A stretch of DNA of 64,000 bases from Podospora pseudocomata (lineage: Eukaryota; Ascomycota; Sordariomycetes; Sordariales; Podosporaceae), in the NCBI RefSeq assembly GCF_035222375.1, contig NW_026946366.1, positions 1,178,001 through 1,242,000 on the forward strand. The letters run 5' to 3'. Position numbers and translations under genes: made by a program. Of this stretch, positions 1 through 11,348 are shown piece by piece; position 1 is the first letter of the stretch; each line of letters begins with the position of its first letter. The notes below the pieces were generated by a model that was not told the origin of the DNA, ran no database searches, and worked only from the letters and a program-made list of their open reading frames with translations.

Positions 1-1
1 G

Positions 2-409
2 GCCACGGGGTCATGTACGCAGACACTCGAGGGGCATGGCGGTTGGGTCACGTCGGTAGCGATCTCGCCCGATTCGAAGTGGGTTGCGTCAGGATCAGAC
101 GACAAGACTATCAAGATCTGGGATACGGCTACGGGGTCATGTACGCAGACGCTCAAAAGGCATCGCCGTTCTGTTCAGTCGGTAGCGTCTTCCCTTAACT
201 CGACGCTGATTGCATCCGGATCAGATAATGCCAACCCCCCATGCTATGGAATAGACTTAGACAATAGGTGGATTACGAGGGGCTTAGAAAACTGGCTATG
301 GTTGCCTCCGGAATATCTGCCAGCATGTTTAGCTGTAGCGGCATTAACGGTTGCTATTGGCTGTTCTTCGGGGCGCGTCCTAATTATGACGTTCACGCCA
401 GACAGCTAA
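2..409 (+). CDS. C-terminal end of a HET-E-type WD40 NLR protein (5' part outside window)
   Basis: Frame 2 is open from the window edge to a TAA at 407-409 and encodes about 135 residues. Two WD40 blades are readable, each with the SPDS..ASGSDDKTIKIWD signature, followed by a tail with a WLPPEY motif and an AIGCSSGRV motif. That tail is the usual cap after the propeller in fungal NACHT-WD40 proteins of the HET-E/HET-D/NWD family. The two visible blades are strikingly alike at DNA level, as expected for the homogenised repeats of this family. In such proteins the WD40 propeller is the ligand-recognition end, and an effector domain and NACHT ATPase lie upstream, here beyond the window. The second blade has lost some consensus positions (SSLNST instead of SPDST). 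Family assignment is firm; which NLR subtype it is cannot be seen. Confidence 0.8.
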   Translation, partial: ATGSCTQTLEGHGGWVTSVAISPDSKWVASGSDDKTIKIWDTATGSCTQTLKRHRRSVQSVASSLNSTLIASGSDNANPPCYGIDLDNRWITRGLENWLWLPPEYLPACLAVAALTVAIGCSSGRVLIMTFTPDS

Positions 410-443
410 GCTGATCTCTCTTTCTATCTCTCTCTCTTTTTTT

Positions 444-523
444 CTATCATAGCGTGACACAGGAGGGGTCTGGGGGTCTCCATTAATTTATAGCCCGTTA
501 TAATAGTCTAGATCCTTCTAGAT
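444..523 (+). repeat. 3'-flank block shared with the PNP-NACHT-ankyrin gene
   Basis: This block begins 35 bp after the stop of the WD40 NLR gene. It contains CGTGACACAGGAGGGGTCTG and, about 40 bp on, CCTTCTAGAT. The same two motifs with almost the same spacing occur at 29307-29385, after the ankyrin NLR gene. It could be a shared untranslated region or 3' end-formation signal, or the edge of a common duplicated segment. Confidence 0.5.
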
Positions 524-777
524 CCCGCCTCTTTTATTAATTCGAGTATTCTGTTTCGTCCTGAAGACAAGTGGCTCCACAACACTTTGTAGACACGTTA
601 TAAAGTTATGGCCCACTCGAACAATTCGAGATCGAGTTAGTTAGCCTGACGTGACTCTAAGCGCTACAACAAGCTTTATTCGGTCGTGCGGAGCAAAGCT
701 TTTACGTATAATAATACTCTTTTAACTAAACCACGAGGTAATTATACCTCAAGAAGACAGCGCAGAGGTCATCATAT
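524..777. other. Intergenic, no gene seen
   Basis: AT-rich stretch between the NLR 3' flank and the Gypsy insertion. No coding signature or RNA gene was recognised. Confidence 0.5.
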
Positions 778-782
778 ATTTC

Positions 783-1253
783 TGTCACACGGGCCCACGA
801 CTCAGTGCCCCTAGACAGTACACACTCCAACCAACAATAGCCCAACGATATGCCCAGGATCAGAATATCTGGGGCCGGCAACCAACTGAGCCCACCGGGG
901 CTCAGCGGAGGCATCACGGCGACCACCACGAAGGCAGAACCAGGGTGCCGATACGGGTTGGTTGGGCAGGAGGGACTGAGGACCCATACGAGCTGCAAGA
1001 AGACTGCAGGACAGGAATCATATGTACCTATTACTGGTGGAATCAGTGGCCAGGACGCCGAAGGAGGTGCCCGGCCAAGGCAGACAGATAAGACAGGTTC
1101 GAGGACCAGGGAGCTCAGAACGGTCCTGGGGATCCGGAGGACTATAAGTAGGCCTTGCCTTTCCTACCCAAATGGCAAGGACCTTGAGGCCATAACAGAT
1201 TATTATACTGAGTTGAACTACCTGTTCCAAGCCGAGATACTCCCCTTGTCACA
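783..1253 (+). repeat. Gypsy 5' LTR
   Basis: 471 bp, beginning TGTCACACGGG and ending CTTGTCACA. A TATAAG element lies at 1143-1148. The segment ATAACAGATTAT at 1192-1203 is complementary to the region just inside the element. Confidence 0.93.
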
Positions 1254-1267
1254 GATAATCTGTTATC
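1254..1267 (+). other. Primer-binding region of the Gypsy element, complementary to its own LTR
   Basis: Directly after the LTR stands GATAATCTGTTATC. Twelve bases of it (1255-1266) are the perfect reverse complement of LTR positions 1192-1203. No tRNA 3'-end complement (TGG start) was recognised here. Self-primed reverse transcription is known from the Tf1/sushi group of Gypsy elements. Confidence 0.6.
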
Positions 1268-4200
1268 ATTCAAGCTCACCAAAACACACTACCCCTATAC
1301 ACAGCATGCCACAAATTGACCTCGCCAAATTCGACGATGTGGCCGGAAAGCACCTAAGCTCTCTCCAGGAGTACACCGAGGAGGTGATTCGCTCTCTGGA
1401 AGAGAGATTGCGCGACGGCAGACCCAAGGATACCGCTTCCGTAATAGAAGAAGTGCGTACCCGACTGTCGCGTACCCCCGCACCAGCAGCTGCCAGCAAA
1501 CGACCGCTGCCAGCAACCGTGTCCACGGCTCCTCCCAGCAAGACGTCTTCCTCGAAGAGAGGAATACCGCCGGATATCCCGACTGACCCGCGCACTGTGC
1601 GACTCCCCAGGGAAATGGATCCTCTTTCGTCTGAGGCATTTCTCCATGCACAGATTACAGGACAATCGACACGCGCCCGCACACAATACCAATCTGCCCG
1701 CGCAGGCACCTTCGTCTCTCTGGAGGGACAGGAGGCAACCTCCCACCAAGGAACCCTCCCACTCCAGGAGCACCTGGCGACGATTCATCCACTGATAGTG
1801 ACGATGAGCCCCGTCGTCCAAATTTCAACCGGCACCCACCCAAGAACAACACCAATCCAGCCCAAGACATCAGCGCTGCCCTACTCAATGCGCTTGACCG
1901 CCTGGGTCGTCGCCCAACTTCGGCGACGGTCAATCCAGTTCATCTGGAGAAACCGCCCAAGTTTGACGCCAAGGATCTGTCTAAGTTTCGGCCATGGTGG
2001 ATGAAGGTAGAGGCTTACCTAGAAACGTACGAGAGCAGCTTCGTCACCGACGCTCATCGCATTAACTGGGTTGGCTCTCTACTGACCGACAAGGCTGCGT
2101 CTTTCCACGCGCAGCGTATCAAGACGGCGGAGAAGATGGGTCTGACTGACACCTGGACGGCATATGCCACTGCCCTCCAGTCCAGATTCAAGGACCCCGC
2201 TGTTCGACACCGCAACCTCAAGAATATGAAAGACCTGAGGTACAAGGGGGACACGGCGGAATACGTCACCGATCTTCTTGATCTCAACGAAGAGGTTTGC
2301 TGGTCTGGTCCCTCTCTTCAGGACCATGTTTCCCGAACCTTGCCTGCCGACATCATCAAGATGGTATACTCTCGCCAAGGCGGCCTGCCAGATGACGACG
2401 AAGACTTCTTCGCCACGATTCAGGAGGCCGGCCAAATTTACGAGAATATGCTCACGAACCCTGGTGTGTCGGGAAAAGGCGAGCCCACTTCGAACCCGGA
2501 GCACTCGAAGTTGGGCCAACACCGCCTAGGCAAGAATCACCGCTCCCAAGCCGGCCAAAGTCCATCCTCAAAAAAGGAAAAGGACGGAAGGAAGACTGGT
2601 GGCGACAAACCGAAGATTGACGCCAAGGACAAGAAGTGGTCTTCCAACAAAGATGCTCTCCGCAACATCGACCAATCAGACATTGACCAGCGCAAACGCG
2701 ACAAAATAGCATGCTGGCGATGCGGGAGAGACAACCACCAGACCCTGTCCTGCTATGCTAAAAAGGATGTCAACGGCAAGGACCTGCCAGCCCCGCCGGA
2801 AAAAACCTTTTCCACCAAACGAAAAGTCAACGAAGAGGTACCAGCACCATCCGCGACCAAACGCGCCCGAGTCGATGCCATCATGACTGACGCCGCGAGG
2901 ATCACCGAGATTATGGACGACGACTCCGATTCGGATTTTCAGTAGGCTCCCGTGCCACACCACGCGGACCCGAGCCTTCCGGTGTCATCCTCCGCGCCTG
3001 TGGAATCAAACGAGCGAGCAACGACATCAGCACAGATAACAAACGACACTGTCCCGAGCCAAAAACAGGCGATCGCCCGATTGTCAAGATGACGCTCACC
3101 TACAATGATGCCGAACACCCAGTACGAGTACTATTGGACCCCGGCAGTACTATCCCCGTCATGTCAATCACACAGGCGAGACGTTGGAAGCTGCCCCTCA
3201 TTCGACGAGCCACTCCCCGGCTCATCCAGGCCTTCAACGCCACAGCAGACGACCTCGGCGGAAGGTACTATACCGACCGACTCGTCCTGCGACATCAAGA
3301 GGATCATTTCTCACGACTCAACTTCGAACTCAGCGCTATGGACGACCAATGCGACATAATACTTCCGCAGTGGTGGCTCCAACAACACCAGCCTGCTGGA
3401 TTCTTCGGCGACGCAAGAAAGATCACCTTCTCCTCTTCCTATTGCCGAGAAAATTGCACCAGCCGCGCGATGCGGAAGACCCGTCACCAGCCAACAGTCG
3501 CCTCGGCACAAGCCGCGGCAGAAGCCGCCATAGCAGCTGTCCCTGAGAAGTTCCGAGAATTCCTCCCCATCATGTCCAGCGAGGCCGCCTCAAGACTCCC
3601 GGATCACCAACCATGGGACCACGCGATTGACCTCCAAGAGGGCAGGACGCCCCGTGGGGACCACTCTATGCCATGAGCGCCAGAGAGCTGGACGCCTTAA
3701 AACCTTGGTTGGAGAAGATGATCAGTACTGGACGTGTCCGCAGATCCACATCATCCTGCGGCGCTCCTCTCATGTTCGTGGAAAGAAAGACCCGAACGAC
3801 CCTCTCCGACCGGTGGTCGATTACCGCGGCATTAATGCCGTGACCATCCCGGTCCGATACCCAATTCCGCTCATCAGCGAGCTCCAAGCCCGTTTCCGCA
3901 CGGCCCGCTGGTTTACCAAAATCGATCTAAAGTCAGGATTCTGGCTCGTTCGGATCAAGGAAGGGGACGAGTGGAAGACCGCATTCAGATGCAAATACGG
4001 ACTCTTCGAATGGACTGTCATGCCGTTTGGACTCATCAATGCACCCGCCACCTTTCAGTCCATGATGAACCACATATTCAGGGACCTGATCGACGTCGGC
4101 TTGCTGGTGTACCTTGATGACCTCCTCATATACGCGGACACTGAAGAAGAGCACGACCGTCTTGTGAAAGAAGTCCTCCGCCGCCTCACCGAGAACAAGC

Positions 4201-6597
4201 TCGCTGTAGCCCCCCAGAAATGTCATTGGGGGGTCCATGAAGTGGAATTCCTAGGCTACATCATTGGTGCCAATGGCATCGCAATGGCACAGGACAAAGT
4301 CGACTGCATCAAGAAATGGGAAGCCCCAAAGAACCTTAGAGAGATGCAGCAGTTCGTGGGTTTCGCCAATTTCTATCGCCGGTTCATCAAGGGGTTCTCC
4401 GCAATCGTCAAACCCTTGACGGACATGGCAAAGGTAGAAAAAAGGGCCTGGACCTGGACTGAGCAAATGAACAAGGCCTTCCTTACCCTGAAGTACCTGT
4501 TCACAACCGCCCCCATCTTAGGACACTTCGACCCCGACAAGGTGGCCTACGTGGAAACGGATTCATCAGACTTCGCACTCGGAGGAGTGCTTTCCCAGAA
4601 AGGTGCCGATGGCAAACTCCACCCCATCGCCTTCCATTCACGCAAGCTCATGCCAGCCGAAATGAACTACGAAATTCATGACAAGGAACTTTTGGCAATT
4701 GTGGATTGTTTGGACCGATGGAGACAATACCTGGAGGGGAGCTAAGCACCGAATAGAGATCTACTCGGATCATCAGAACCTCGCCTACTTCACTACGGCC
4801 AAAGTGCTCAACCGAAGACAGGCAAGGTGGGCCCAACAGCTCTCGAGCTACTGGTTTATCATCAACTACCGCCCGGGTCGGCTCAACGAGAAGGCAGATA
4901 TCCTCTCTCGATTGTCCCAACACCGACCTGAGAAAGGGGGAGTGAAGACCAGCCGATTACGTCAGTCTTGCAGAAAAAGCATTTTTCCAACTCCGAAGGC
5001 ACCATGTTCGACCAACATTCAGCCTGCGTCCTCCTCTCTTCAGCCCGCATCGCCAGCCTGAGGACCGAAGTCCCTCGCTGGACTAAGGAATTTAAGGACA
5101 AGGTCGTGAAGGAAGGACGCCAGGATCCAGAGTACCGTGCGCAATTATCAACGCCCGGCAAGAACGTGGCCATCAAGGATGGACTGCTTTACCGCAAAGA
5201 CCGGTTATGGGTGCCCAAGACGCTCATCCGGGATGTCCTCATCTCAGAACACGACACCAAGGTGGCAGGACACATGGGTTCAGACAAGACGATGGAACTG
5301 ATTACACGCAACTTTTGGTGGCCTAACCTGGAAGAAACAGTCCGAGAGTATGTCCGCGGGTGCCTTGAATGCCAATCCAACAAGCCACCCCGACACTCCG
5401 CTCATGGGCTGCTTCAACCAATAGAGCTTCACTACAAGCCGTGGCAGACTGTCGCCATGGACTTCATCACTGACCTACCTCTGTCAAATGGATGTGACTC
5501 GATCTGGGTCATGGTCGACCCCTTCACCAAGATGGCACACTTCGTCCCACTAAAGGTGGAAAGGAAAAAGACCGAGGACCTGATTAAGATTTTCGCGCGC
5601 TCCTACTGGAAGCTGCACGGAGTACCCCTAGACATTATTTCTGACCGAGACTCTAGATTCACGGCTCACCTCTGGAAAGACTTCCTCAAACTCGTCGGTG
5701 TACGAACACGCATGAGCACCGCCTTCCACCCACAGACCGACGGACAGACCGAGCGACTCAATCAGACCCTAGAGGTCTACCTTCGCGCCTTCGTCAATTA
5801 TGAAATGAGCAACTGGGAGGACCTCCTGCCAATTGCCGAGTTCGCCTACAACAACACCGTCTCTTCCTCGTCTGGAATGACACCCTTCTTTGCTAACTAC
5901 GGCTACCACCCCGCCGCGCACAACCCCTCACTCGGTACGACCTCCAATCCTGGCAGTCAGTTGTACGCTCATTGGATGATACAAATCCACAAGCAAGCAA
6001 AGGACCAGCTGGAGAAGAGCCGTGTCCGAATAAAACACTGGGCCGACAAGAAACGTTCTAAGGCACCCACCTACGCCAAAGACGACCTGGTCATGCTGAA
6101 CGCCCGGAACATCAAGACCAAGCGGCCGGCGAAGAAGTTGGACAAGAAGATGCTCGGACCATTCAAGATCCAGAAGGTTATATCACCCACCGCCGTCCGA
6201 CTCACGCTTCCTGAGGGCTGGCGAATTCATAACTCATTCCACGTCTCGCTCATAGAACCCTACCGCGCCGGCAATCAGGGAGAACCTGACGTTCGCCGGG
6301 TCCTGCGGGAGGCAGCCCCTATCGAGCCTGAAGACTACGAGATCGAGAAAGTTATGGATTCGATCTCTGCCCAAGGAAGTGTGAAGTATCTGACCAAGTG
6401 GCATGGTTGGCCAGCCAGGAAGGATTGGACATGGGAACCATGGGAGCACTTCCACTCTAACGGAGCCAAAGCAGCCGTCTTGCAGTTCCACCAGCAGAAC
6501 CCAGGTAAGCCCAGAGACCCCCGAGCAACCAACTGACAAAGTGAAGAAGTGACTGGCAACAAGCGGCTCGAGGGCGCGCCTAGAGAAGGGGAGATTG

Positions 6598-7068
6598 TGT
6601 CACACGGGCCCACGACTCAGTGCCCCTAGACAGTACACACTCCAACCAACAATAGCCCAACGATATGCCCAGGATCAGAATATCTGGGGCCGGCAACCAA
6701 CTGAGCCCACCGGGGCTCAGCGGAGGCATCACGGCGACCACCACGAAGGCAGAACCAGGGTGCCGATACGGGTTGGTTGGGCAGGAGGGACTGAGGACCC
6801 ATACGAGCTGCAAGAAGACTGCAGGACAGGAATCATATGTACCTATTACTGGTGGAATCAGTGGCCAGGACGCCGAAGGAGGTGCCCGGCCAAGGCAGAC
6901 AGATAAGACAGGTTCGAGGACCAGGGAGCTCAGAACGGTCCTGGGGATCCGGAGGACTATAAGTAGGCCTTGCCTTTCCTACCCAAATGGCAAGGACCTT
7001 GAGGCCATAACAGATTATTATACTGAGTTGAACTACCTGTTCCAAGCCGAGATACTCCCCTTGTCACA
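6598..7068 (+). repeat. Gypsy 3' LTR
   Basis: 471 bp, same length as the 5' copy and identical to it by eye. It is preceded by a purine-rich tract (AGAGAAGGGGAGA) and followed by the duplicated target ATTTC. Confidence 0.93.
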
Positions 7069-7329
7069 ATTTCTTAGACTACGCTACTTAGAGAAAGAAA
7101 GCTGAGCGCCAGACCAGTGCTATGACGTTCAGCCCCATGTTGGGGGGTCAAAGATATACTCTGTGGAACGTATGAAGTCATTCCTCCACACATGGGCGAC
7201 GTGGTCTTTCAGGGAAGTTCTTCAAAAAAGGTGATCAAGATGACAGTTTCTCCTTTGATGACGGAGTATGGCTCATGCGAGGACATCATAAAAAATCTTC
7301 GTAACTTCCCAGCCGACATCATTTGACTT

Positions 7330-8630
7330 GCTAGAGCTACCCAACATTGACGAGCTAACACAGAGAACTGCCGGGTATAAGATTAGCCATCCTAATACCA
7401 AGTGCATCAGAAGCGCCATAGCTTATGGAGTTGCTAACTACCACACACCCACTCCAACTGGAGGTTAACCACGGGGTCTGGCGAGGAGGCTGGCCAAGGC
7501 CCAGACTAGGAACCTCAGGATAGTGGTCGGAGCATACAAGGCTACACCAATCAGAAACTTGGAAACCGAAACCTGGGTGCCATCACTGGACCTATACCTC
7601 AACGAGAGACTGGCAGACTTTGAAGCCCGGCTACAGAACTCGTCCTTGCACAGTGGGCAAGGGCCAGATGCATCAAAGCACCCACCAGGGCAGCTCGTCC
7701 AAGAAGCGTGCAATAGGATCTACCGACGCTTCCAAAAACGGAGGCAGGCCGAAGACCCATCCACCCACAGGAACCTACGGTCATTGAGAGAGCTGTCATC
7801 ACCATCAACCAGTGGATCAGCCAGCACCAGAGCCAAAGTGAGAGCTAAAGTGAGGGCCAGGGAGAGACACAGGGAGAGAGCCGAGGAGAGACCCCAGTAC
7901 CCACGACAGAAGCAGCACTCTACCAAGCATGGGAAAACTGTTGGAGAAAGCAGGTCGAGGGCCGACCTGCTAGGATAGCGGATGAAGGACCACCAGAAAT
8001 GCTTTTCACAGACAAGACCTTGAAGAGACACAAGGATTTAACCAAAGCCCAGAGCTCTCGACTAGTCCAGGCTCGTACAGGAGCAATAGGTCTACGGGAC
8101 TTCCTATTTAAGCAGCAAGTCCCAGGCCTAGCCACTCCCCATTGTACTTGCGGAGAAGGCCGTGAAACAGTCGAGCACCTCGTTATATAGTGCCCAGTAC
8201 TACCGAAACCTAGAACCTGGCCAACAAACACTGTCCGCACGCACTGAGATCTTAGCCTCGTACTATAAGCTATAGGGTCTCGGAACCGAATGCTGTTAGG
8301 AAAGGTTTTAGGCTGGTTAATGGATTCCGGCCGCTTAATGGAATACAGCTTAGCGAGAAACCTGGAATTTAAGCAGGAGGGTATATTAATAGTGGAAGAA
8401 GAGGTGGAAGCGGCGGCCGGAGCGGAAGTCGAGGACAACTAGTGCTCAAGGCCTTGTTGGGACCTTTCCTTATTTTGCAACTATCTGGCTTTTCAACAAC
8501 TGTTTCCTATTTATTACCGATATAGGTTTTTCACCCGGCTCCAGGCACGGTTTTCTCCTATGTAAATACCATCAGCAGGACCGACACACTCTTTTTAGCG
8601 TAGAACGGAGTAGGAATAATAATAAATATG
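7330..8630 (+). mobile_element. Eroded 3' end of a Tad-like LINE
   Basis: The reading is in one frame from about 7333, with a GAYKATPIRNLE-type segment (7526-7562) and the DLYLNERLADFEARL segment. These are typical of the region after the reverse transcriptase in fungal Tad-clade LINEs. Near 7999-8190 follows the RNase H-distal part, with RTGAIGLRDFLF and a CTCGEGRETVEH zinc motif. A last in-frame tail stops at 8442, and an untranslated tract ends near 8625 in ATAATAATAAAT. One stop (GGT TAA CCA near 7466) sits where a Gln codon is expected, which fits a C-to-T change as made by RIP. The upstream endonuclease and RT are missing. Confidence 0.7.
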
Positions 8631-8900
8631 AAACGGAACTGTAGTTAAGACAAGCAGTACGTTGGTTTATATGACGATTCAACTAGGCCTTTACCTTGTT
8701 TTGCAAACTAGGTATTCGAACTTAAGCTGGTTAACTTGGACATTTCGAAATCAAACACATCTTTTCCAAGCTGAAATTGACAGGGGGGTAGGGTGGAAGA
8801 AGCAGTGGTGCTGGTCCTAACTATACACCCCACCCAAGTCCAAAAGCGGCGATACATTTCCCTTGACCGGGGAGAACACCTTCTATTTCAAGCCATATAG

Positions 8901-9388
8901 ATACCTGTCACACGGGCCCACGACTCAGTGCCCCTAGACAGTACACACTCCAACCAACAATAGCCCAACGATATGCCCAGGATCAGAATATCTGGGGCCG
9001 GCAACCAACTGAGCCCACCGGGGCTCAGCGGAGGCATCACGGCGACCACCACGAAGGCAGAACCAGGGTGCCGATACGGGTTGGTTGGGCAGGAGGGACT
9101 GAGGACCCATACGAGCTGCAAGAAGACTGCAGGACAGGAATCATATGTACCTATTACTGGTGGAATCAGTGGCCAGGACGCCGAAGGAGGTGCCCGGCCA
9201 AGGCAGACAGATAAGACAGGTTCGAGGACCAGGGAGCTCAGAACGGTCCTGGGGATCCGGAGGACTATAAGTAGGCCTTGCCTTTCCTACCCAAATGGCA
9301 AGGGGCAAGGACCTTGAGGCCATAACAGATTATTATACTGAGTTGAACTACCTGTTCCAAGCCGAGATACTCCCCTTGTCACAATACC
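8901..9388 (+). mobile_element. Solo LTR of the same Gypsy family, with target-site duplication
   Basis: A 478-bp LTR (8906-9383) is flanked by the 5-bp duplication ATACC (8901-8905 and 9384-9388). It matches the LTRs of the full element but carries an extra 7-bp repeat of GGCAAGG near 9297-9308. The matching flanks show that a complete element once inserted here and was reduced by recombination between its LTRs. By sequence it is young. Confidence 0.92.
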
Positions 9389-9782
9389 CGCTAACCTGCA
9401 TGGCTAGACTTGCAAGGAGAGCGCTTCGTCCTTGGCTCAATGCTCAACATGTTTTCTACGACATCTAGACACCCATTGCAGCACAGAGTCTGCAGGAGCT
9501 GGCCAAAAAAGGGATACCTGTACCACAACATGTTAATTGACTCCCCAAGCCATTTTTCACATCGTGTTGGCTTAGAGCCTTTTGCTTTCCTTTGCAGGTC
9601 TTGCAGGCCTTTTGCAGCCTTTTCCTTTTATCCTTTTCACGGCTTTATTCGCCTTTCTTCACCGCCCTGGTTATGACAGCCACATGTATTTCTAGCGGTT
9701 CAGTCCCTCAGTTCGGTAGTTTTATTCCATCATCTTCACTTTCCCACACATCGCAAAGTCTTTACGCTAACCATCACCATAG
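9389..9782. other. Unassigned stretch upstream of the P450 fragment
   Basis: No P450 N-terminal coding was recognised. The 3' end looks like an intron: a CGCTAACC branch-like sequence followed by CCATAG at 9777-9782. The upstream P450 exons appear lost or unrecognisably degraded. Confidence 0.4.
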
Positions 9783-10695
9783 GCTAATTGCATGCAATGG
9801 ATCATGGAATCCCTCCCTCAGGGGAGATTTCTCACTCCGCAGCGGCTTGTCCACGAGACTATGGCAGTCTGGTTCGGCTCCATTCAAGCAGTTGCCGGAG
9901 TAGGTTCTCTTCCTTTCACCTCACACGCCGCAGTATCTTAACTCATGTCCATGACCAGGCCATCACAATCGCCCTCCAAGATCTCTGCCTCCATCCGGAA
10001 TATCTAGAGCCTCTCCGCCAGGACATTGTCAACCACCACCTCGACTTTGAGCACATTGCCCAAGGACTCCCACTGCTAGACAGCTTTATAAAGGAATCAG
10101 CCCGTCTGACCCCCACTGAAGCCTGTATGCTAGCATTTCTCTTTTGTTCTTTTTGTGACAAGACTAACTAACATTACGCGCCAAACAGTAAGCACCCGCC
10201 GCTACGCCGTCGAATCTCACACCTCCTCAGACGGCACCCATCTCAACCGCGGCGACTGGGCTTGCACAACCCTGATCGCTATCAACAAGATCCCAGAGTA
10301 CTACCCCAACCCAGAGCAATTCAGCGGTTTCAGATTTGCTCCTCCAGAGGTATTGGAGTCCCTTTCGAAGATGGACCAAGAAGGGCTGGCAAAACAGGAT
10401 ACTCCGTCGAAGCTGGTGGATACAGACCACAAGTGGCTTATGTTTGGGACCGGGAAGCAGGCTTGGTAAGACCTTCTCCTGTTGTTGGTGGAAGAGAAAT
10501 ACATGGCTGATAGATATGAACAGCCCAGGAAGATTCTATGCGGCCGCTGCTGCGAAGGTTATCATGTCGCAGATGATCAGCAAGTATGACATGCGAATGG
10601 TGGACAAGACTGCAAAGAGATGGTGGAGTTTGAGGTCGACGATTGTTTTGAGGGAGGATCTTATGGTGGCGTTTACATGCCGTGCTAAGAATTAG
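9783..10695 (+). pseudogene. Cytochrome P450, C-terminal half only
   Basis: Four exons (9783-9899, 9959-10124, 10189-10465, 10524-10695) join without stops into 243 residues. The introns of 59, 64 and 58 bp have GT..AG borders. The exons encode the I-helix region, the K-helix ESAR motif (ExxR), the PEYYPNPEQF segment and the heme-binding loop FGTGKQACPGR, whose cysteine codon is split by the last intron. The family is a heme monooxygenase of the endoplasmic reticulum, normally about 500 residues. Here the membrane anchor and first half are absent, and the upstream 400 bp next to a solo LTR give no exons. It is therefore probably a truncated gene, although the remaining frame is intact. The substrate cannot be inferred. 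Confidence 0.75.
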
Positions 10696-10988
10696 AGCGT
10701 CTGGGCAGAGGTAAAGGAGTTGTCGATAGGTAGACAATAACAAAGAGAAAACCCCTATCTCGACCCCCTGAGTGCACGGTCCACTAATCACCATCATCAA
10801 TCACGAATCACAACATCATTCAAGGCAAACAACCTCTCAGAACTGGCAGAACTTGGAATTCCCTATGTACAACTTTCTTGATCCCAAATCCTCCGTGACC
10901 CCATCATCTTGTTGAAAGTATTGATCGTCACCCAGTTCCCACCCGTTGGACTTTCTCGTCATCAGCCACCAGGTACCACTGCCATTAC
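10696..10988. other. Convergent intergenic region
   Basis: It lies between the ends of the P450 fragment and the CFEM gene and probably holds both 3' ends. No further gene was seen. Confidence 0.5.
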
Positions 10989-11348
10989 CTAAGCAACACA
11001 GGCATCGCAGACAGCCTGGACGGCGTTGAGGACAGTCATGGCGTTGAGGAGACCGCAGCTGGAGATGACGCAGCCGGCGGCGTTGGAGCGGAGGGCGTCC
11101 CACTGGCCACACATGCAGGCGTAGTCGGTGTTGTCGGGGCAGCCGAGGTCAGCGGCGGCAGTGTAGATGCATGGGAGCTGGAGGGGCTGTTAGTTATGAG
11201 GTGAGATAAAAGGGAAATTGGGGTGAGAACATACACCACAGGCGGGGACGGCGTCGACCTCGGGGCAGTCAGCCTGGCGGCGGCGGAGGGATGGGCTAGC
11301 GGTGGCAACAGCGGCGAGGGCAGAGACGAGGAGGGTGGAGAATTGCAT
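10989..11348 (-). CDS. Small secreted CFEM-domain protein
   Basis: Two exons (11348-11235 and 11177-10989) around a 57-bp intron encode 100 residues. A signal peptide (MQFSTLLVSALAAVATA) is followed by an RRR-Q site and then a single CFEM domain. The domain's eight cysteines are spaced C-x3-C-x9-C-x7-C-x1-C-x12-C-x4-C-x15-C, which fits the fungal CFEM pattern. CFEM proteins are extracellular or cell-wall proteins, and some bind heme or act as effectors. The aspartate expected before the CxC pair is present (PDNTDYACMC). No GPI tail is seen because the protein ends shortly after the domain, so a freely secreted form is likely. The start is the only ATG giving a signal peptide. Confidence 0.85.

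Larger units (their letters stand above)
778..7073 (+). mobile_element. Ty3/Gypsy chromovirus, full length, with target-site duplication
   Basis: An LTR retrotransposon of 6286 bp (783-7068) lies between two 471-bp LTRs and is flanked by the 5-bp duplication ATTTC (778-782 and 7069-7073). Parts in order: 5' LTR; primer-binding region; gag with a CCHC zinc knuckle near 2712-2753; aspartic protease (3089-3430, active site DPGST); reverse transcriptase (about 3780-4290, YLDD motif near 4107); RNase H (4480-4900); integrase with zinc finger and DDE core (5260-5920); C-terminal chromodomain (about 6340-6480); polypurine tract just before 6598; 3' LTR. Domain order and chromodomain place it in the chromoviruses. 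The LTRs show no difference by eye, so the insertion is recent. The coding part looks broken, with a few (roughly three to five) interruptions, so it is treated as a fossil copy. Confidence 0.93.

Noticed and set aside
850-1260. Long open frame over the Gypsy 5' LTR, repeated at 6665 and 8973
   Set aside because: It lies in the LTR itself and recurs wherever the LTR does; it has no protein-like composition.
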